Part shown: positions 28,501 through 36,521 of the stretch, piece by piece | Position numbering within the stretch: the stretch's first letter is position 1 | How the letters are laid out: each line of letters opens with the position of its first letter | Assembly: GCA_963784575.1 (NCBI GenBank) | Contig: CAWARU010000001.1 | Coordinates: 2,604,001 to 2,668,000 of the forward strand | Direction: 5' to 3' | Length of the DNA: 64,000 nucleotides | Source of the DNA: CAWARU01 sp963784575 | GTDB lineage: Bacteria > Pseudomonadota > Gammaproteobacteria > UBA6186 > Azoamicaceae | The notes under the pieces: generated by a model | The model's database searches: none | What the model saw: only the letters and a program-made list of their open reading frames with translations | What the model was told of the DNA's origin: nothing | Position numbers and translations under genes: made by a program

Positions 28501-29337
28501 GCAGAAGGGAAAGCAGGGATGGATCGCAAGATCGAAAAGCACGCAAGACGCTCTAGTGATATTGGACTTGATTACCAGATCGTTCGGGCACTCATTAAAA
28601 ATGCTGAAAACAACCCAGATCTCTTGAAAGGAAGCCCATCGCCGCTTGAAACACAGATCAAAAACTATCAGAAGTGTGCGGAAATTAGAGATAAGATTCG
28701 AAAGTCTCTGGAGGAATCAGAGAAGAAACTTGAAAACTATACGTTAAAAGGTGGCACTCTAGATATAACTCGTCGAATTGACAAGCATACGCGCAGAGTC
28801 GCTGATGGTAAGCAAGATCATGCCACATTGAATGCACTTCTAGCTCAGGCAGAAAAAGATCCAAAACTATTGGTGGGTGATCCTTCCCCACTCGAAAATA
28901 GAGTGAAGAATTACGAGGCCTGCGTGAAAATCAGAGATGAAATAAGGCAAGCCTTGGAAGCCGCCGAAAAAAGACTAAATCAATATAAAGAGAAAAAACT
29001 TAGTGGTAAAGATGTGGATAGGAGCATCGATAAGCATTCTCGCCGGGTTGCTGATGGGAATCAAGATCATAACATCATGCAAGAGATATTGAAGCAGGCG
29101 GAGAAAGATCCCAGTCTGTTAGATAATCCACCTTATCCCTCAAAACTAGAAGAGAGAGTAAAAGCCTATCAAGCATGCATAGAATTACGCAATGAGATTA
29201 GAGACCAGCTCGATCGGGCAGAAAAGAATGCGCTGAATCCGAGATACGGTTGGATAGAAAGTCAATTCAACGGGATAAGCAGAAATAAGAGCGCGCAATA
29301 TAGAGGATTTGAGAAGATGGAGGCTCTTCGATCTTAA
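25513..29337 (+). CDS. Giant helical-repeat protein, first main segment (1,274 residues)
   Basis: Unrecognised family. Residues ~16-57 and ~121-162 are two copies of a module with pattern YExDLxRl...E..RMxxW....W. A Pro/Gln linker (~165-270) and a very basic region follow. From ~350 on, the chain is built of 80-110 residue helical units, each ending in a helix like RDKIRKSLEESEKKL. The last three are tight 82-83 residue repeats starting IEKHARR / IDKHTRR / IDKHSRR (28531, 28777, 29026). The frame breaks at ~29329 (CTTCGATCTT); dropping one base continues into the next segment. Inserted between mutL and miaA. Confidence 0.7.
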   Translation: MDKAALQAAENSVKAYEKDLKRIQVLSSQKSHTKQEIAEFEAIKGRMEAWEGQFENWKKTPNTKISYGNLTAEQLDFKLRIQHLHETANPLSLRANLVSKRGKIDNFDEQAKVIVAGLEEYEQDLIRLSRLVNKENYTSEEQKALEEIYERMTSWRAEYSKWDGRVETLPKPYGTSASPSAQAAYPSGTITIQQAVPLVGQPTPPMGLPPDSARAVQPQPQSAGVTLTASVPQQDPSKSAAAVSVTDSGDAQVKPAAPASPVTEVTPVQKMPEPKLAKDPSIFSGGWFRAKHTRFKAWKARRKVNSNVRDIALLERDRLSALSRNDPDTAAIRGYQIEVLGKLKARYEAESYSAQAKHDDHVIDVERRKELKNYRVPKDATPEQKQQAKEERKKAEKVYEKVAKLRHQARVQHKQFARQYVKHEIDMIPRGYEKPPETVPHKWIWPIRKKLSAAEISRKEHKIAYLKAQSESAKIDHRILQDLTRNVRLHPPSEVEKLEKALAAFERIKAIRDKIGKEWQRVETRHYNAQFGFIKSRTLSPKQKENRKNKAIDGAADYKAANLIMARAGKMPEGMEKLEEKMQEFDKIRNVREELRKIAKKADRAVEKSSNKLLGAKVDLGKLDGIHTNLKQGGAAGIKQLENLPKDELNHIHKLRRAESAKVDYKIAQNLMKDLDKPPPERVDSIKQDMDNLMRLKALKDQMRVKLEKAEKKYRNPYHAIMGAKSPLRRADELRRAESLQADYNVTQQIFENLSKKDPVTPKDIEQARKVVEALEEVRRVRDKILDDLAKASISVQKFNNRYPEVAAETGSPPSPRKTKLNQLQRNADILKTDLAIVNNIIAHASKNYDNEKILTSLNECMAKFEEIRKYREEIKKNLEKAEKSLMRSRMRTVLPTMGNVIPINREIGFGQGISRNKTKAEKDYEKRTVEDLQSDFDFTQKMLKQFEPPNEISADKFDTVKEQLDNHKKATKIRDKLRKQLKESDLKIERYSLLKAEGKAGMDRKIEKHARRSSDIGLDYQIVRALIKNAENNPDLLKGSPSPLETQIKNYQKCAEIRDKIRKSLEESEKKLENYTLKGGTLDITRRIDKHTRRVADGKQDHATLNALLAQAEKDPKLLVGDPSPLENRVKNYEACVKIRDEIRQALEAAEKRLNQYKEKKLSGKDVDRSIDKHSRRVADGNQDHNIMQEILKQAEKDPSLLDNPPYPSKLEERVKAYQACIELRNEIRDQLDRAEKNALNPRYGWIESQFNGISRNKSAQYRGFEKMEALRS
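28531..29250 (+). repeat. Three tandem 82-83 residue protein repeats
   Basis: Copies start at 28531, 28777 and 29026 (spacings 246 and 249 nt). Each has a basic KHxRR start, a D-rich turn (pattern Gln-Asp-His or Leu-Asp-Tyr), a DPxLL..PSPLE loop, and a helix with RDxIRxxLexaEK. Similarity is at protein level, with diverged DNA. Confidence 0.85.
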
Positions 29338-32300
29338 GGGCGACTGGGAATTTGCACAACGCATGTTGGATAGATTTGATCCTGAGAAAACCAACCCTCC
29401 CTTAGAAGCAACCCAAGAGAATCTCAATAAGATCAAAGAACAAATGAAAGCAATGCAGGAGTTGCGAAAGGTTCGAGATGAGCTTCGAGGCCTTATCAAA
29501 GACTCTGCTCGTGAGATAGAGAAGCTTGGGCTCGGTGTCAATGCGAAGAATGCTGTTACTGGCCTGCAAGGAAAGTTAGATGATGTAGGCAAAAACGCTT
29601 CATTAGATCCAGCACAACAAAGAAACGAACGAGCCACGATAATAATGAATTTCAGTAAAAATGGTAAAAAATTGAATGCTTTTCAAGCACAGAGAAGGAT
29701 CAACGATCGTACTGAAGTTCACGACTATGTCTCAGGACTCTTGAGAGATGCAGAAAGAGGATTGGAAAAAGAGCCGCAGGATACCGCAAAATTCGATGCA
29801 GTTAAGGAGAAAATCGAAGCCTATATGAAGATTTCAGCGTTAAGAGGCGATCTGCGCCGCGAGTTGGACGCTGCAGAGCATCGCTTGAGAGATGCAAATC
29901 CCAAATTCTTTCGCAGTGACTATGGGAATTATGTAGCAGCGAGAGGAGAGTACAATAAGCGTGCCGCAGATGATCTCTATGCCAGCTACAAATTCACAAG
30001 CGAAATGATGAAGAAGCTTGGGCCCCCTGATAAAGTCGACCTGCAGCAATTGAAAGACATGGGAGAGGTCTTGGAATTGATGAATGAGGCCAGAAAGTCT
30101 GTCAAGAGCCTTGGCAAACTCAAAGAATGTGAAGAAGAACGTAAAAAAATCGGCAAGAAAATTAAACCCTTGCAATTTCAGACCTTCAAGACAGCTGTCG
30201 AAGAGCATCTAGATCCTAAAGTTGCAAAAGGCTTAGCTAATCTGAATGCTAATATGGGTACTCTCAATGCAGTTGCGACTGCAGATATGGACCCTAAAGC
30301 GCTCAGTCAACACGAGAATAATTTGAATTCTAATAATTATTTTCGCGCTTTAGCCTTACAAAGACTGGATGGGAAATCATTGGCTTACATTCAGAATATG
30401 CGAAGAGCAGAGGATTTGAAGAGCGATCATGATATAGATTCCAAGCTTACCCGACAACTCGAAAAAGAAATTGCCAATTTGATGCCGCAAAATCCGAAAG
30501 AAGCGAAAGAAAAAATCAAAGCCTATAAAGAAAAAATGGCAGCATTAGAGGAACTTAGGAAGACTGTTCGCGAAACTGCACTTAATGCATTGCATGCTTC
30601 AGAGGAGTCACTTAGGAAAGAAACCCGAAAGACTTATTTCTCGCCATACAAAGCATTCGTTGCGTCAGGGCTTTTAGCCAATAGATTGGATGCAGGGAAT
30701 AGAGCTGGTGATCATGAATTTGCGAAGAAAATGCTGCAAGGCATTGAAAATAAATCCGTTGAAGAAATAAAGCGGTTACAGGAGGTTATGGAGAAGTTAC
30801 AGGAATTCAAGAAGAATTATCGCGATAAGAGCCTGCAAGAATTAGCAAAATGCGAGCAAGCCCGCTTCAAGATCGGCGCTCGGGTGTTTGGTCCAGCAGA
30901 AATAAATATGAACCAGATCAAGAATCTGGAAGCCCCCTTCTTAGAAAACAGAAGATCTTTTGACGCCAAGACTTCTGCTGAAGAAAGAGGAAAAATTATC
31001 ACAGCGCTTGACAAAAACAGCCTTGCTTATCTTCAAAATAGAAGAAAAGCAATTAATCACAGAGCCGATCAGGTACTCGATGCTAAAATGTCAAGACAGC
31101 TTGAAATAGAGATTGGCAAGCAGCCGTTTAATCCTGCGCGTGCAGAAAGGCAGATCAGAAAGTATAAGAATATGATGAAGGCTCTGCAGGAAGTTCGGAA
31201 GCTTCGTGATGAGATCAGGGATAAGTTGGCAGAAGCGGAGAAAAAATGCCGGTCAGATGCTAAACCAGGACCACGCAGCTCTCAATATGAACAGTTCATA
31301 GCTCCTACCCTTGAAAGTAATAAGCTTCAGGCAGGGAATCTGCACAACGATTATGAATTTACCCAAAAAATGATGAAAGGCCTAGAGCCTTTAGAAGCAA
31401 AAAATAGGAATAAAACCCAGGAAATACAAAATCTCGAGAATGTTTTGAAAAAGATGAAAAAGTTTAGGGAAACATATCGTGATAAAACTCTCGAGAAGCT
31501 CGCAAATTGCGAAAAAGAACGTGCTAATATCGGATTTCTCATGGGAGGTATGAAAACATATGAATTGAAATCCTTAGTTACTTCACACAGCTCGCTACTT
31601 AACGATCCGAGCAAATCCAGCGACGAGAGAGCGCAGCTCTTCAAACAGCTTGATGAGAAAAGCCTGAAATATATCCAAAACATGCGAAGAGCGGAAGACT
31701 TGAAAGGGGATGCCCATATAGATGCAGACTTGACCAAGAAGTTAGAAGAAAGAATTGCAGCCATGCCAAAGCCTGTGTCACCAAAATTTGTGGAGAAGGA
31801 AATCAAGCAATATGAAAAAATAATGAAGGGCATGGCAGACGTTAGGAAGTTCCGCGACGACATCAGAAATGAAATGGATCAGGCTGAGCGGAGATTGAGA
31901 GATAGTAAGCCGAGTGGGGAACCGCCTTATGATTACAAGAACTTCATTAAGGCAAACATGGTAGGCAGCCAGATGACAGTCGAAGCGCTGCGATCTGACT
32001 ATCAGTTCACTCAGAAGATTATGGAGAGATTACCAGCGGGTGAAGTCACACTGAAGAAGATAAATGAGACTAAGCAACTGCTGAAAGAAATGAAGGAAGT
32101 GAGAGCACTTCGAAATGAGAATCTAGCAGCACTTGAGCAAACCGAGCGATCGCGATTAAAGAGGGGACGAGCATTATCTTGGGTGCAGATGAGAGAGATA
32201 GGAAGCCGGATTCAGGCTTACCAAAAAGTAAATGAAGAACCAGAATTAGGCAAAAGATATGCTTTTCGAAGAGAAGAAGCTCAAAGATTAGGACCTGCAG

Positions 32301-33028
32301 GAATGAAATACCTGCAAAGCTTAAGGAAGGCAGATGATATCAAGGGCGATCTTGCCATTGATAATCAACATATCAAGGTATTAGAGAGTAAAATAATGGG
32401 GCCGCCGCCTTTAGATCCAGCCAAGGCAAGAGCGGAAATCCGAAAATACAAAGAAATGAATAAAGAATTGAAGGCAGTCAGGAAGATTAGGGATGAATTG
32501 AGGAAAGAGCTCGAAAAATGCGAAATTCAATTGGCGAAGGGCAATGCTAATGCCTACCTCAATAGAAAAACAGATGACCTTGCCTCGGATTACCAATTTG
32601 CTCAGAAACTCATCAATAAAATGACACCAATTACCCTCAAAAATATCAAAGCAGTCAAGAAACAATTGCTGGAGTTCAAGGAACTGCGCAAATTCCGAGA
32701 TGATGCCTTAAATGAAATGAATAAAGCCGCGAAAGGCTTAACATATGGCATTGCAAACAAGTTGAGCTTTTCTCAGAGAGAATATGAGGGCGGTAAAGTA
32801 ACGGATGGTAAACGTGATCATGCTGCTTTTAAGGAAATAATAGCGCAGGCTGAGAATGATAAAATTCCAGTCCAAATAGCAAAGAAACTCTGTGAAGAAT
32901 ACAAGCAATGCATGAATGCAAGGGATGCGATAGCGAAACGGATTCGAAATGAAGGTCTTTCCATATCAATGGGCCCCTGTCGGCAGAAGCAAGCCAAAAT
33001 AAGCAAGATAATCTTAGGGGCGATTTAG
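29309..33028 (+). CDS. Giant helical-repeat protein, second main segment (1,239 residues)
   Basis: Continues the first segment; true continuation starts near 29330 (DLKGDWEFAQRML). The TTG at 29309 is not a believable start. Residues from ~360 consist of a 214-residue double unit repeated at nucleotides 30380, 31022, 31664 and 32303, with an earlier diverged copy from ~29680. Each double unit has YIQNMRRAEDLK-like and D-YxFTQKMM-like elements and two RDxxRxxL..aE helices. No Cys-rich, catalytic or membrane motif is visible. The frame breaks again between ~32970 and 33010 and resumes in the next entry. Confidence 0.7.
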   Translation: MRRWRLFDLKGDWEFAQRMLDRFDPEKTNPPLEATQENLNKIKEQMKAMQELRKVRDELRGLIKDSAREIEKLGLGVNAKNAVTGLQGKLDDVGKNASLDPAQQRNERATIIMNFSKNGKKLNAFQAQRRINDRTEVHDYVSGLLRDAERGLEKEPQDTAKFDAVKEKIEAYMKISALRGDLRRELDAAEHRLRDANPKFFRSDYGNYVAARGEYNKRAADDLYASYKFTSEMMKKLGPPDKVDLQQLKDMGEVLELMNEARKSVKSLGKLKECEEERKKIGKKIKPLQFQTFKTAVEEHLDPKVAKGLANLNANMGTLNAVATADMDPKALSQHENNLNSNNYFRALALQRLDGKSLAYIQNMRRAEDLKSDHDIDSKLTRQLEKEIANLMPQNPKEAKEKIKAYKEKMAALEELRKTVRETALNALHASEESLRKETRKTYFSPYKAFVASGLLANRLDAGNRAGDHEFAKKMLQGIENKSVEEIKRLQEVMEKLQEFKKNYRDKSLQELAKCEQARFKIGARVFGPAEINMNQIKNLEAPFLENRRSFDAKTSAEERGKIITALDKNSLAYLQNRRKAINHRADQVLDAKMSRQLEIEIGKQPFNPARAERQIRKYKNMMKALQEVRKLRDEIRDKLAEAEKKCRSDAKPGPRSSQYEQFIAPTLESNKLQAGNLHNDYEFTQKMMKGLEPLEAKNRNKTQEIQNLENVLKKMKKFRETYRDKTLEKLANCEKERANIGFLMGGMKTYELKSLVTSHSSLLNDPSKSSDERAQLFKQLDEKSLKYIQNMRRAEDLKGDAHIDADLTKKLEERIAAMPKPVSPKFVEKEIKQYEKIMKGMADVRKFRDDIRNEMDQAERRLRDSKPSGEPPYDYKNFIKANMVGSQMTVEALRSDYQFTQKIMERLPAGEVTLKKINETKQLLKEMKEVRALRNENLAALEQTERSRLKRGRALSWVQMREIGSRIQAYQKVNEEPELGKRYAFRREEAQRLGPAGMKYLQSLRKADDIKGDLAIDNQHIKVLESKIMGPPPLDPAKARAEIRKYKEMNKELKAVRKIRDELRKELEKCEIQLAKGNANAYLNRKTDDLASDYQFAQKLINKMTPITLKNIKAVKKQLLEFKELRKFRDDALNEMNKAAKGLTYGIANKLSFSQREYEGGKVTDGKRDHAAFKEIIAQAENDKIPVQIAKKLCEEYKQCMNARDAIAKRIRNEGLSISMGPCRQKQAKISKIILGAI
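30380..32941 (+). repeat. Tandem 214-residue (642-nt) double repeats
   Basis: The anchor (Leu/Met)-(Ala/Lys)-Tyr-(Ile/Leu)-Gln-(Asn/Ser) followed by RR/RK-Ala recurs at 30380, 31022, 31664 and 32303, i.e. at exactly 642, 642 and 639 nt. Each copy divides into two ~107-residue halves that resemble the 82-residue units upstream. The fourth copy is incomplete. Confidence 0.88.
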
Positions 33029-33033
33029 AAGCA

Positions 33034-34353
33034 ATGCGCTTCATGATGCGTCAAGCAGAAAAAACTCCAGATGGAATCTCCCAGCTGCGGAAAGACATTA
33101 GAGCTTTGCAGCAGGCTGCAAAACTCCGAGATCAAATCTGCAAGAAATTTGAATCGCATGTAAAAATGCCAAACCTGGCGCCGCCGACTCAGTTGGGGAA
33201 TATAACTCGTAGGTTCTATAAGATAGCCACACAAGATTATCGTGAAGACCAAGCTGCAGCTAAAGCCATCATGGATGCAGTGTCTCCTAAGAATGAAGCA
33301 GGTTATCAGGCTGCTCAGAAAAAATTGGAAGAATTGCAGAAATTGCAACAGGCAAGGGATAAGTTAAGAGATAAATATATGAAGGCCGAGAAAGCAATAA
33401 TTAAAAATGAAAATAAAATAAAAGCGGCTGAGAGAAAAATAGTGAGGGCACAGTTTTATAAGGCAGTTTTCACAGCTTTGAAATTAGATACGTTAGCTTC
33501 GATGCAAGATGCAAGAATAAAAAGTGCACAAGGTACCATAGAAAGCTGCAAAGGGAAAAGAGGCGACTTGAAAAGTGCAAGAGATAAAGCAAAAGACGAG
33601 TATCAAAAGAAACAGCAACAAATTGTTGATATCAAGAAGAATAATAAACCTCCAGCTTCTCAACCAGCACCTCGAGAGCCAAGAGCAGAATTTGTACAAA
33701 GTGGTGCGGTACCGAAGTACAATGTCCCACCGCAGCCACAACCTGCTTCGAAGCTTCAACAGACGATGGCGAAGGCAAGGGAAAAAGGGCTGTCTATTGC
33801 CGTTCCAGGCCCACGCCCTTCACAAACAGCAAATCAAGCTCAAGCGGGTGTGGCCAGTCAAACAATGCAGTCCTCGGCCCCTACCAAGCCTGCTCCAACG
33901 CCGACTAATATAGTAACATCGCCGCAAAAAACTCTCGGACCGGCAAAACCAACGCCGTCATCGCAGCCTTCACCGCAGACATCACAACAGTCAGCTCCTG
34001 GTAAGCCTGTAATTGCATCTCAACCCCCATCTCCAAAAGGCCCAGACACAGCATTAACGCCTGGTAATGGTGCTGTAGCTCCACAAAAGACGTCAGGTAG
34101 TCTGCCACAGCAAACATCAAGCGCTACTTCCTCTTATGGCGATAGAAGCAAAACCGCAGATGGCATGAAGCAAAACCCAAATAATAAGGCTAATGCCGGA
34201 ATGACAACAGCTTGGTCCAGGTTTAAACAGAAATTACCTTCTTGGGATACTCTGGCCGGTCCAAAACCGAAACCCAAACAAGAGGAAGCTCCACAAGAAA
34301 CTGAAGAAGAACGCACCAGACGCTCTGCTGGTATGAGTGCTAGACCGCATTAA
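33034..34353 (+). CDS. Giant helical-repeat protein, C-terminal segment (439 residues)
   Basis: Begins in practice near 32975-33010 (reading ...NLRGDLEAMRFMMRQAEKTP), matching the repeat family, so it belongs to the preceding segment. One or two further helical units are followed by a Lys-rich coiled coil, then a ~230-residue Pro/Gln/Ser/Ala-rich tail. The extreme C terminus is acidic then basic (EEAPQETEEERTRRSAG...), which resembles the Glu-rich 'E-block' of Legionella Dot/Icm effectors. That is suggestive only. Joined over the breaks, 24948-34353 would encode about 3,130 residues. Confidence 0.65.
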   Translation: MRFMMRQAEKTPDGISQLRKDIRALQQAAKLRDQICKKFESHVKMPNLAPPTQLGNITRRFYKIATQDYREDQAAAKAIMDAVSPKNEAGYQAAQKKLEELQKLQQARDKLRDKYMKAEKAIIKNENKIKAAERKIVRAQFYKAVFTALKLDTLASMQDARIKSAQGTIESCKGKRGDLKSARDKAKDEYQKKQQQIVDIKKNNKPPASQPAPREPRAEFVQSGAVPKYNVPPQPQPASKLQQTMAKAREKGLSIAVPGPRPSQTANQAQAGVASQTMQSSAPTKPAPTPTNIVTSPQKTLGPAKPTPSSQPSPQTSQQSAPGKPVIASQPPSPKGPDTALTPGNGAVAPQKTSGSLPQQTSSATSSYGDRSKTADGMKQNPNNKANAGMTTAWSRFKQKLPSWDTLAGPKPKPKQEEAPQETEEERTRRSAGMSARPH

Positions 34354-34480
34354 TATTAATACAATCAAAAACGAATTCTTATCATTTATGTACTTTTATG
34401 TACTTTGAACTTCATAGGACTCCAATACTCCAATTACATATATAAAAGTATATATCTTAAGAAAAAAGAAGGATATACAC

Positions 34481-35569
34481 ATGGCAGTTACACCTCCAGA
34501 ACCAAGTACATTAGATAATTTAAATACATTTTATATTTCTGGCTTTCAAGGGAAGCGAAAGAAGGCTTTTTTTGAATATCTTGGGTTTACAGGTTTTGGG
34601 TTTCGTAATTGGCAAATGGGATTTGGTGAAGATCTTCAAGGATTGAATCCAGACAAATGGGAATTATTGCCGGAAACAATATTGGGTAGGAAAACTCCAA
34701 GAATTGCAGAATTTACTTGGTTATTGCAAGCGCCATTTCGATATGCGGCATTTGCGATTAAAGTGCCGATAAAAGCAGCAATATATTTGACTGCTGGAAT
34801 TATGAAATTTTCTTTTAAATTGCTGGGTGCGGCTTGGGATGCCGCAAAGTGGATTGGAGGTAAAGTAGCTTCAGGAATTAAAAATTGTGTAGATTTAATA
34901 AAAACAGGTGCTTCGGAATTTTCGAATGGCAAAACCAGAGGTCAGAAAGCTATTGGTGTACTGAAGGTGATTGGTGGTGTTTTAGGTATCACTGCTATCT
35001 TAGGTGCAATCGCAGGTGTGGCGGTAAGTGCTGTTTACGGTGGACCCCTAGCGATAGCAGGAATTGCAGGTCTAGCTAAAAGTGTTGCAGCTGTTCCCGC
35101 TATACATAGTCTAGGAACTGGCATTGCAGCAGCGGCACAAGCAACTGCAGCAGTGGTTGCTCCTCATGCAAGCATCGGCGGTATGGTGGCCCTAGGACAG
35201 GCTTTAGTGGTTCCAGCGGCAATTTATACTGGTGTAACCTGTATTGCAGGTACCATCATCAGAAAAACGAAGATAGGTTCTGCGTTATATTGGGCTACAT
35301 TTGGGGGATTGGGATTGCTTGCTGAAAAAGCTGGTAAACCTATAGAACGCTGGGGTAAAAATGGAAGATTGCAAAATATAGCTGAAGATAGGCCCGCTGC
35401 AGCTCCGGTTCCCCCTCCCTCACAACAGAGTTTACACGTTCCCGGAGTTCCCGCAGCGCCCAGCTCCCACGCATCATCTGTGAATACCAAAACACCTGGC
35501 AACGCAGCAGTGCTGCCAGGCTATTCTGCATCCTCAGGCGAAGGCTTGCAAGGCAGAGGAAAAAGATAA
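34481..35569 (+). CDS. Hydrophobic/glycine-zipper protein next to the giant gene, main part
   Basis: 362 residues, unrecognised. The N-terminal ~80 residues are soluble. Residues ~85-120 and ~160-265 are Ala/Gly/Ile-rich hydrophobic stretches with small-residue patterns (VLGITAILGAIAGVAVSAV and similar), compatible with membrane insertion. A Pro/Ser linker follows. A strong AAGGAT ribosome-binding site lies before the ATG. The frame ends at 35567 just after a run of five A (35560-35564). One extra A would extend it as GKKITEAEAIAI... into the 35629-35961 frame, giving ~493 residues. Probably functions with, or is exported like, the giant protein upstream; inference from position. Confidence 0.65.
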   Translation: MAVTPPEPSTLDNLNTFYISGFQGKRKKAFFEYLGFTGFGFRNWQMGFGEDLQGLNPDKWELLPETILGRKTPRIAEFTWLLQAPFRYAAFAIKVPIKAAIYLTAGIMKFSFKLLGAAWDAAKWIGGKVASGIKNCVDLIKTGASEFSNGKTRGQKAIGVLKVIGGVLGITAILGAIAGVAVSAVYGGPLAIAGIAGLAKSVAAVPAIHSLGTGIAAAAQATAAVVAPHASIGGMVALGQALVVPAAIYTGVTCIAGTIIRKTKIGSALYWATFGGLGLLAEKAGKPIERWGKNGRLQNIAEDRPAAAPVPPPSQQSLHVPGVPAAPSSHASSVNTKTPGNAAVLPGYSASSGEGLQGRGKR

Positions 35570-35628
35570 CCGAGGCAGAGGCCATTGCAATAAGAGATGC
35601 GCTTCCAAGCTACAAAAACGCCATTACA

Positions 35629-35961
35629 GTGAAAGCCGGCACCTTTCATTTTCATGGTCATGATGATAGGGTTGCTGGTGATGCTGCATTAGCTGTAAAA
35701 AGAGCCGCACCTCAAATTCAAATTGTTTTGAATGCACCAAATGAAATAGCTGCTGTTCAAAAAATGGCGCGTATGCAGCCAGAGGTTCTTCAGAAACTTG
35801 ATATGATTGAAATTGGATATAGCCCACCACGAAATAGGATAGTAAAAGGCAGCGATGAATTTAACAAATTTGTAAAAGATGTAGTAGCTGCTCAATCCAG
35901 AACAGCGCAGGTCACTCCTATTGCACCAAGTCCTCCAGCTTCTCACAAAAGAACCAGATAA
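35629..35961 (+). CDS. C-terminal domain of the hydrophobic neighbour protein
   Basis: Open in frame from upstream of 35566, reading ITEAEAIAIRDALPSYKNAI before the first ATG-like codon, so it is the continuation of the 34481 gene after a frame break in the A run. The domain is a soluble alpha/beta sequence (FHFHGHDDRVAGDAALAVKR, then IQIVLNAPNEIAAVQKM) of unknown family, with a basic, Ser/Pro-rich end. No independent ribosome-binding site (a GTG codon begins the annotated part). Confidence 0.55.
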   Translation: MKAGTFHFHGHDDRVAGDAALAVKRAAPQIQIVLNAPNEIAAVQKMARMQPEVLQKLDMIEIGYSPPRNRIVKGSDEFNKFVKDVVAAQSRTAQVTPIAPSPPASHKRTR

Positions 35962-35999
35962 ACGAAAAAGTTTTGCCGGTTTTATGATATAATTCTCGC

Positions 36000-36521
36000 A
36001 TGAAATCAAAATCACTTAAATCACCTGCTATTTTTCTGATGGGGCCTACAGCTGCTGGCAAAACTCAACTTGCCATTTCACTCGCAGAACGTTTTCCAGT
36101 CGAAATAATCAGTGTAGATTCAGCAATGATTTATCGCGGCATGGATATCGGCACTGGAAAACCTACCGCTTCTGAACTTGAAATTGCACCGCACCATTTG
36201 ATCGACATTCAAGATCCGCATGAACCCTATTCCGCTGCATTATTTAGAAAAGACGCTTTGCAGTGTATGGCAGAAATCACTGCACGCGGACGGATTCCAC
36301 TGCTGGTTGGCGGAACCATGCTCTACTTTAAGGCTTTACAGCAAGGTTTGTCTCCCTTGCCTTCTGCTAATCCTGAAATTCGTGCAAGATTGCTGAGTGA
36401 TGCTGAAAACATGGGTTGGCAAGCGCTGCACGATCGCTTAAAACTTATAGAATCCTGCCTCTGCAGCACGCATTCATCCCAACGATCCGCAGCGTTTGCA
36501 GCGTGCGTTAGAGGTGTTTGA
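36000..36521 (+). CDS. miaA: tRNA dimethylallyltransferase, N-terminal part (gene frameshifted)
   Basis: Transfers a dimethylallyl group to A37 of tRNAs reading UNN codons. P-loop GPTAAGKTQLAI, then SVDSAMIYRGMDIGTGKP, DIQDPHEPYSA and LVGGTMLYFKAL are all typical. After residue ~150 the frame is lost at 36450-36452 (ATAGAATCCTGCC). Deleting one A gives ATAGATCCTGCC and restores DPASAARIHPNDPQ, the canonical sequence, in the frame of the next entry. A TATAAT-like -10 lies just before the ATG. First backbone gene after the giant insertion, followed by hfq as in E. coli. Confidence 0.93.
   Translation: MKSKSLKSPAIFLMGPTAAGKTQLAISLAERFPVEIISVDSAMIYRGMDIGTGKPTASELEIAPHHLIDIQDPHEPYSAALFRKDALQCMAEITARGRIPLLVGGTMLYFKALQQGLSPLPSANPEIRARLLSDAENMGWQALHDRLKLIESCLCSTHSSQRSAAFAACVRGV

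Noticed and set aside
34460..34484. Ribosome-binding region resembling a vector leader (AAGAAGGATATACACATG)
   Set aside because: Similarity to the phage T7 gene 10 leader used in expression vectors is partial; surrounding sequence is continuous with native genes and no vector sequence is present.
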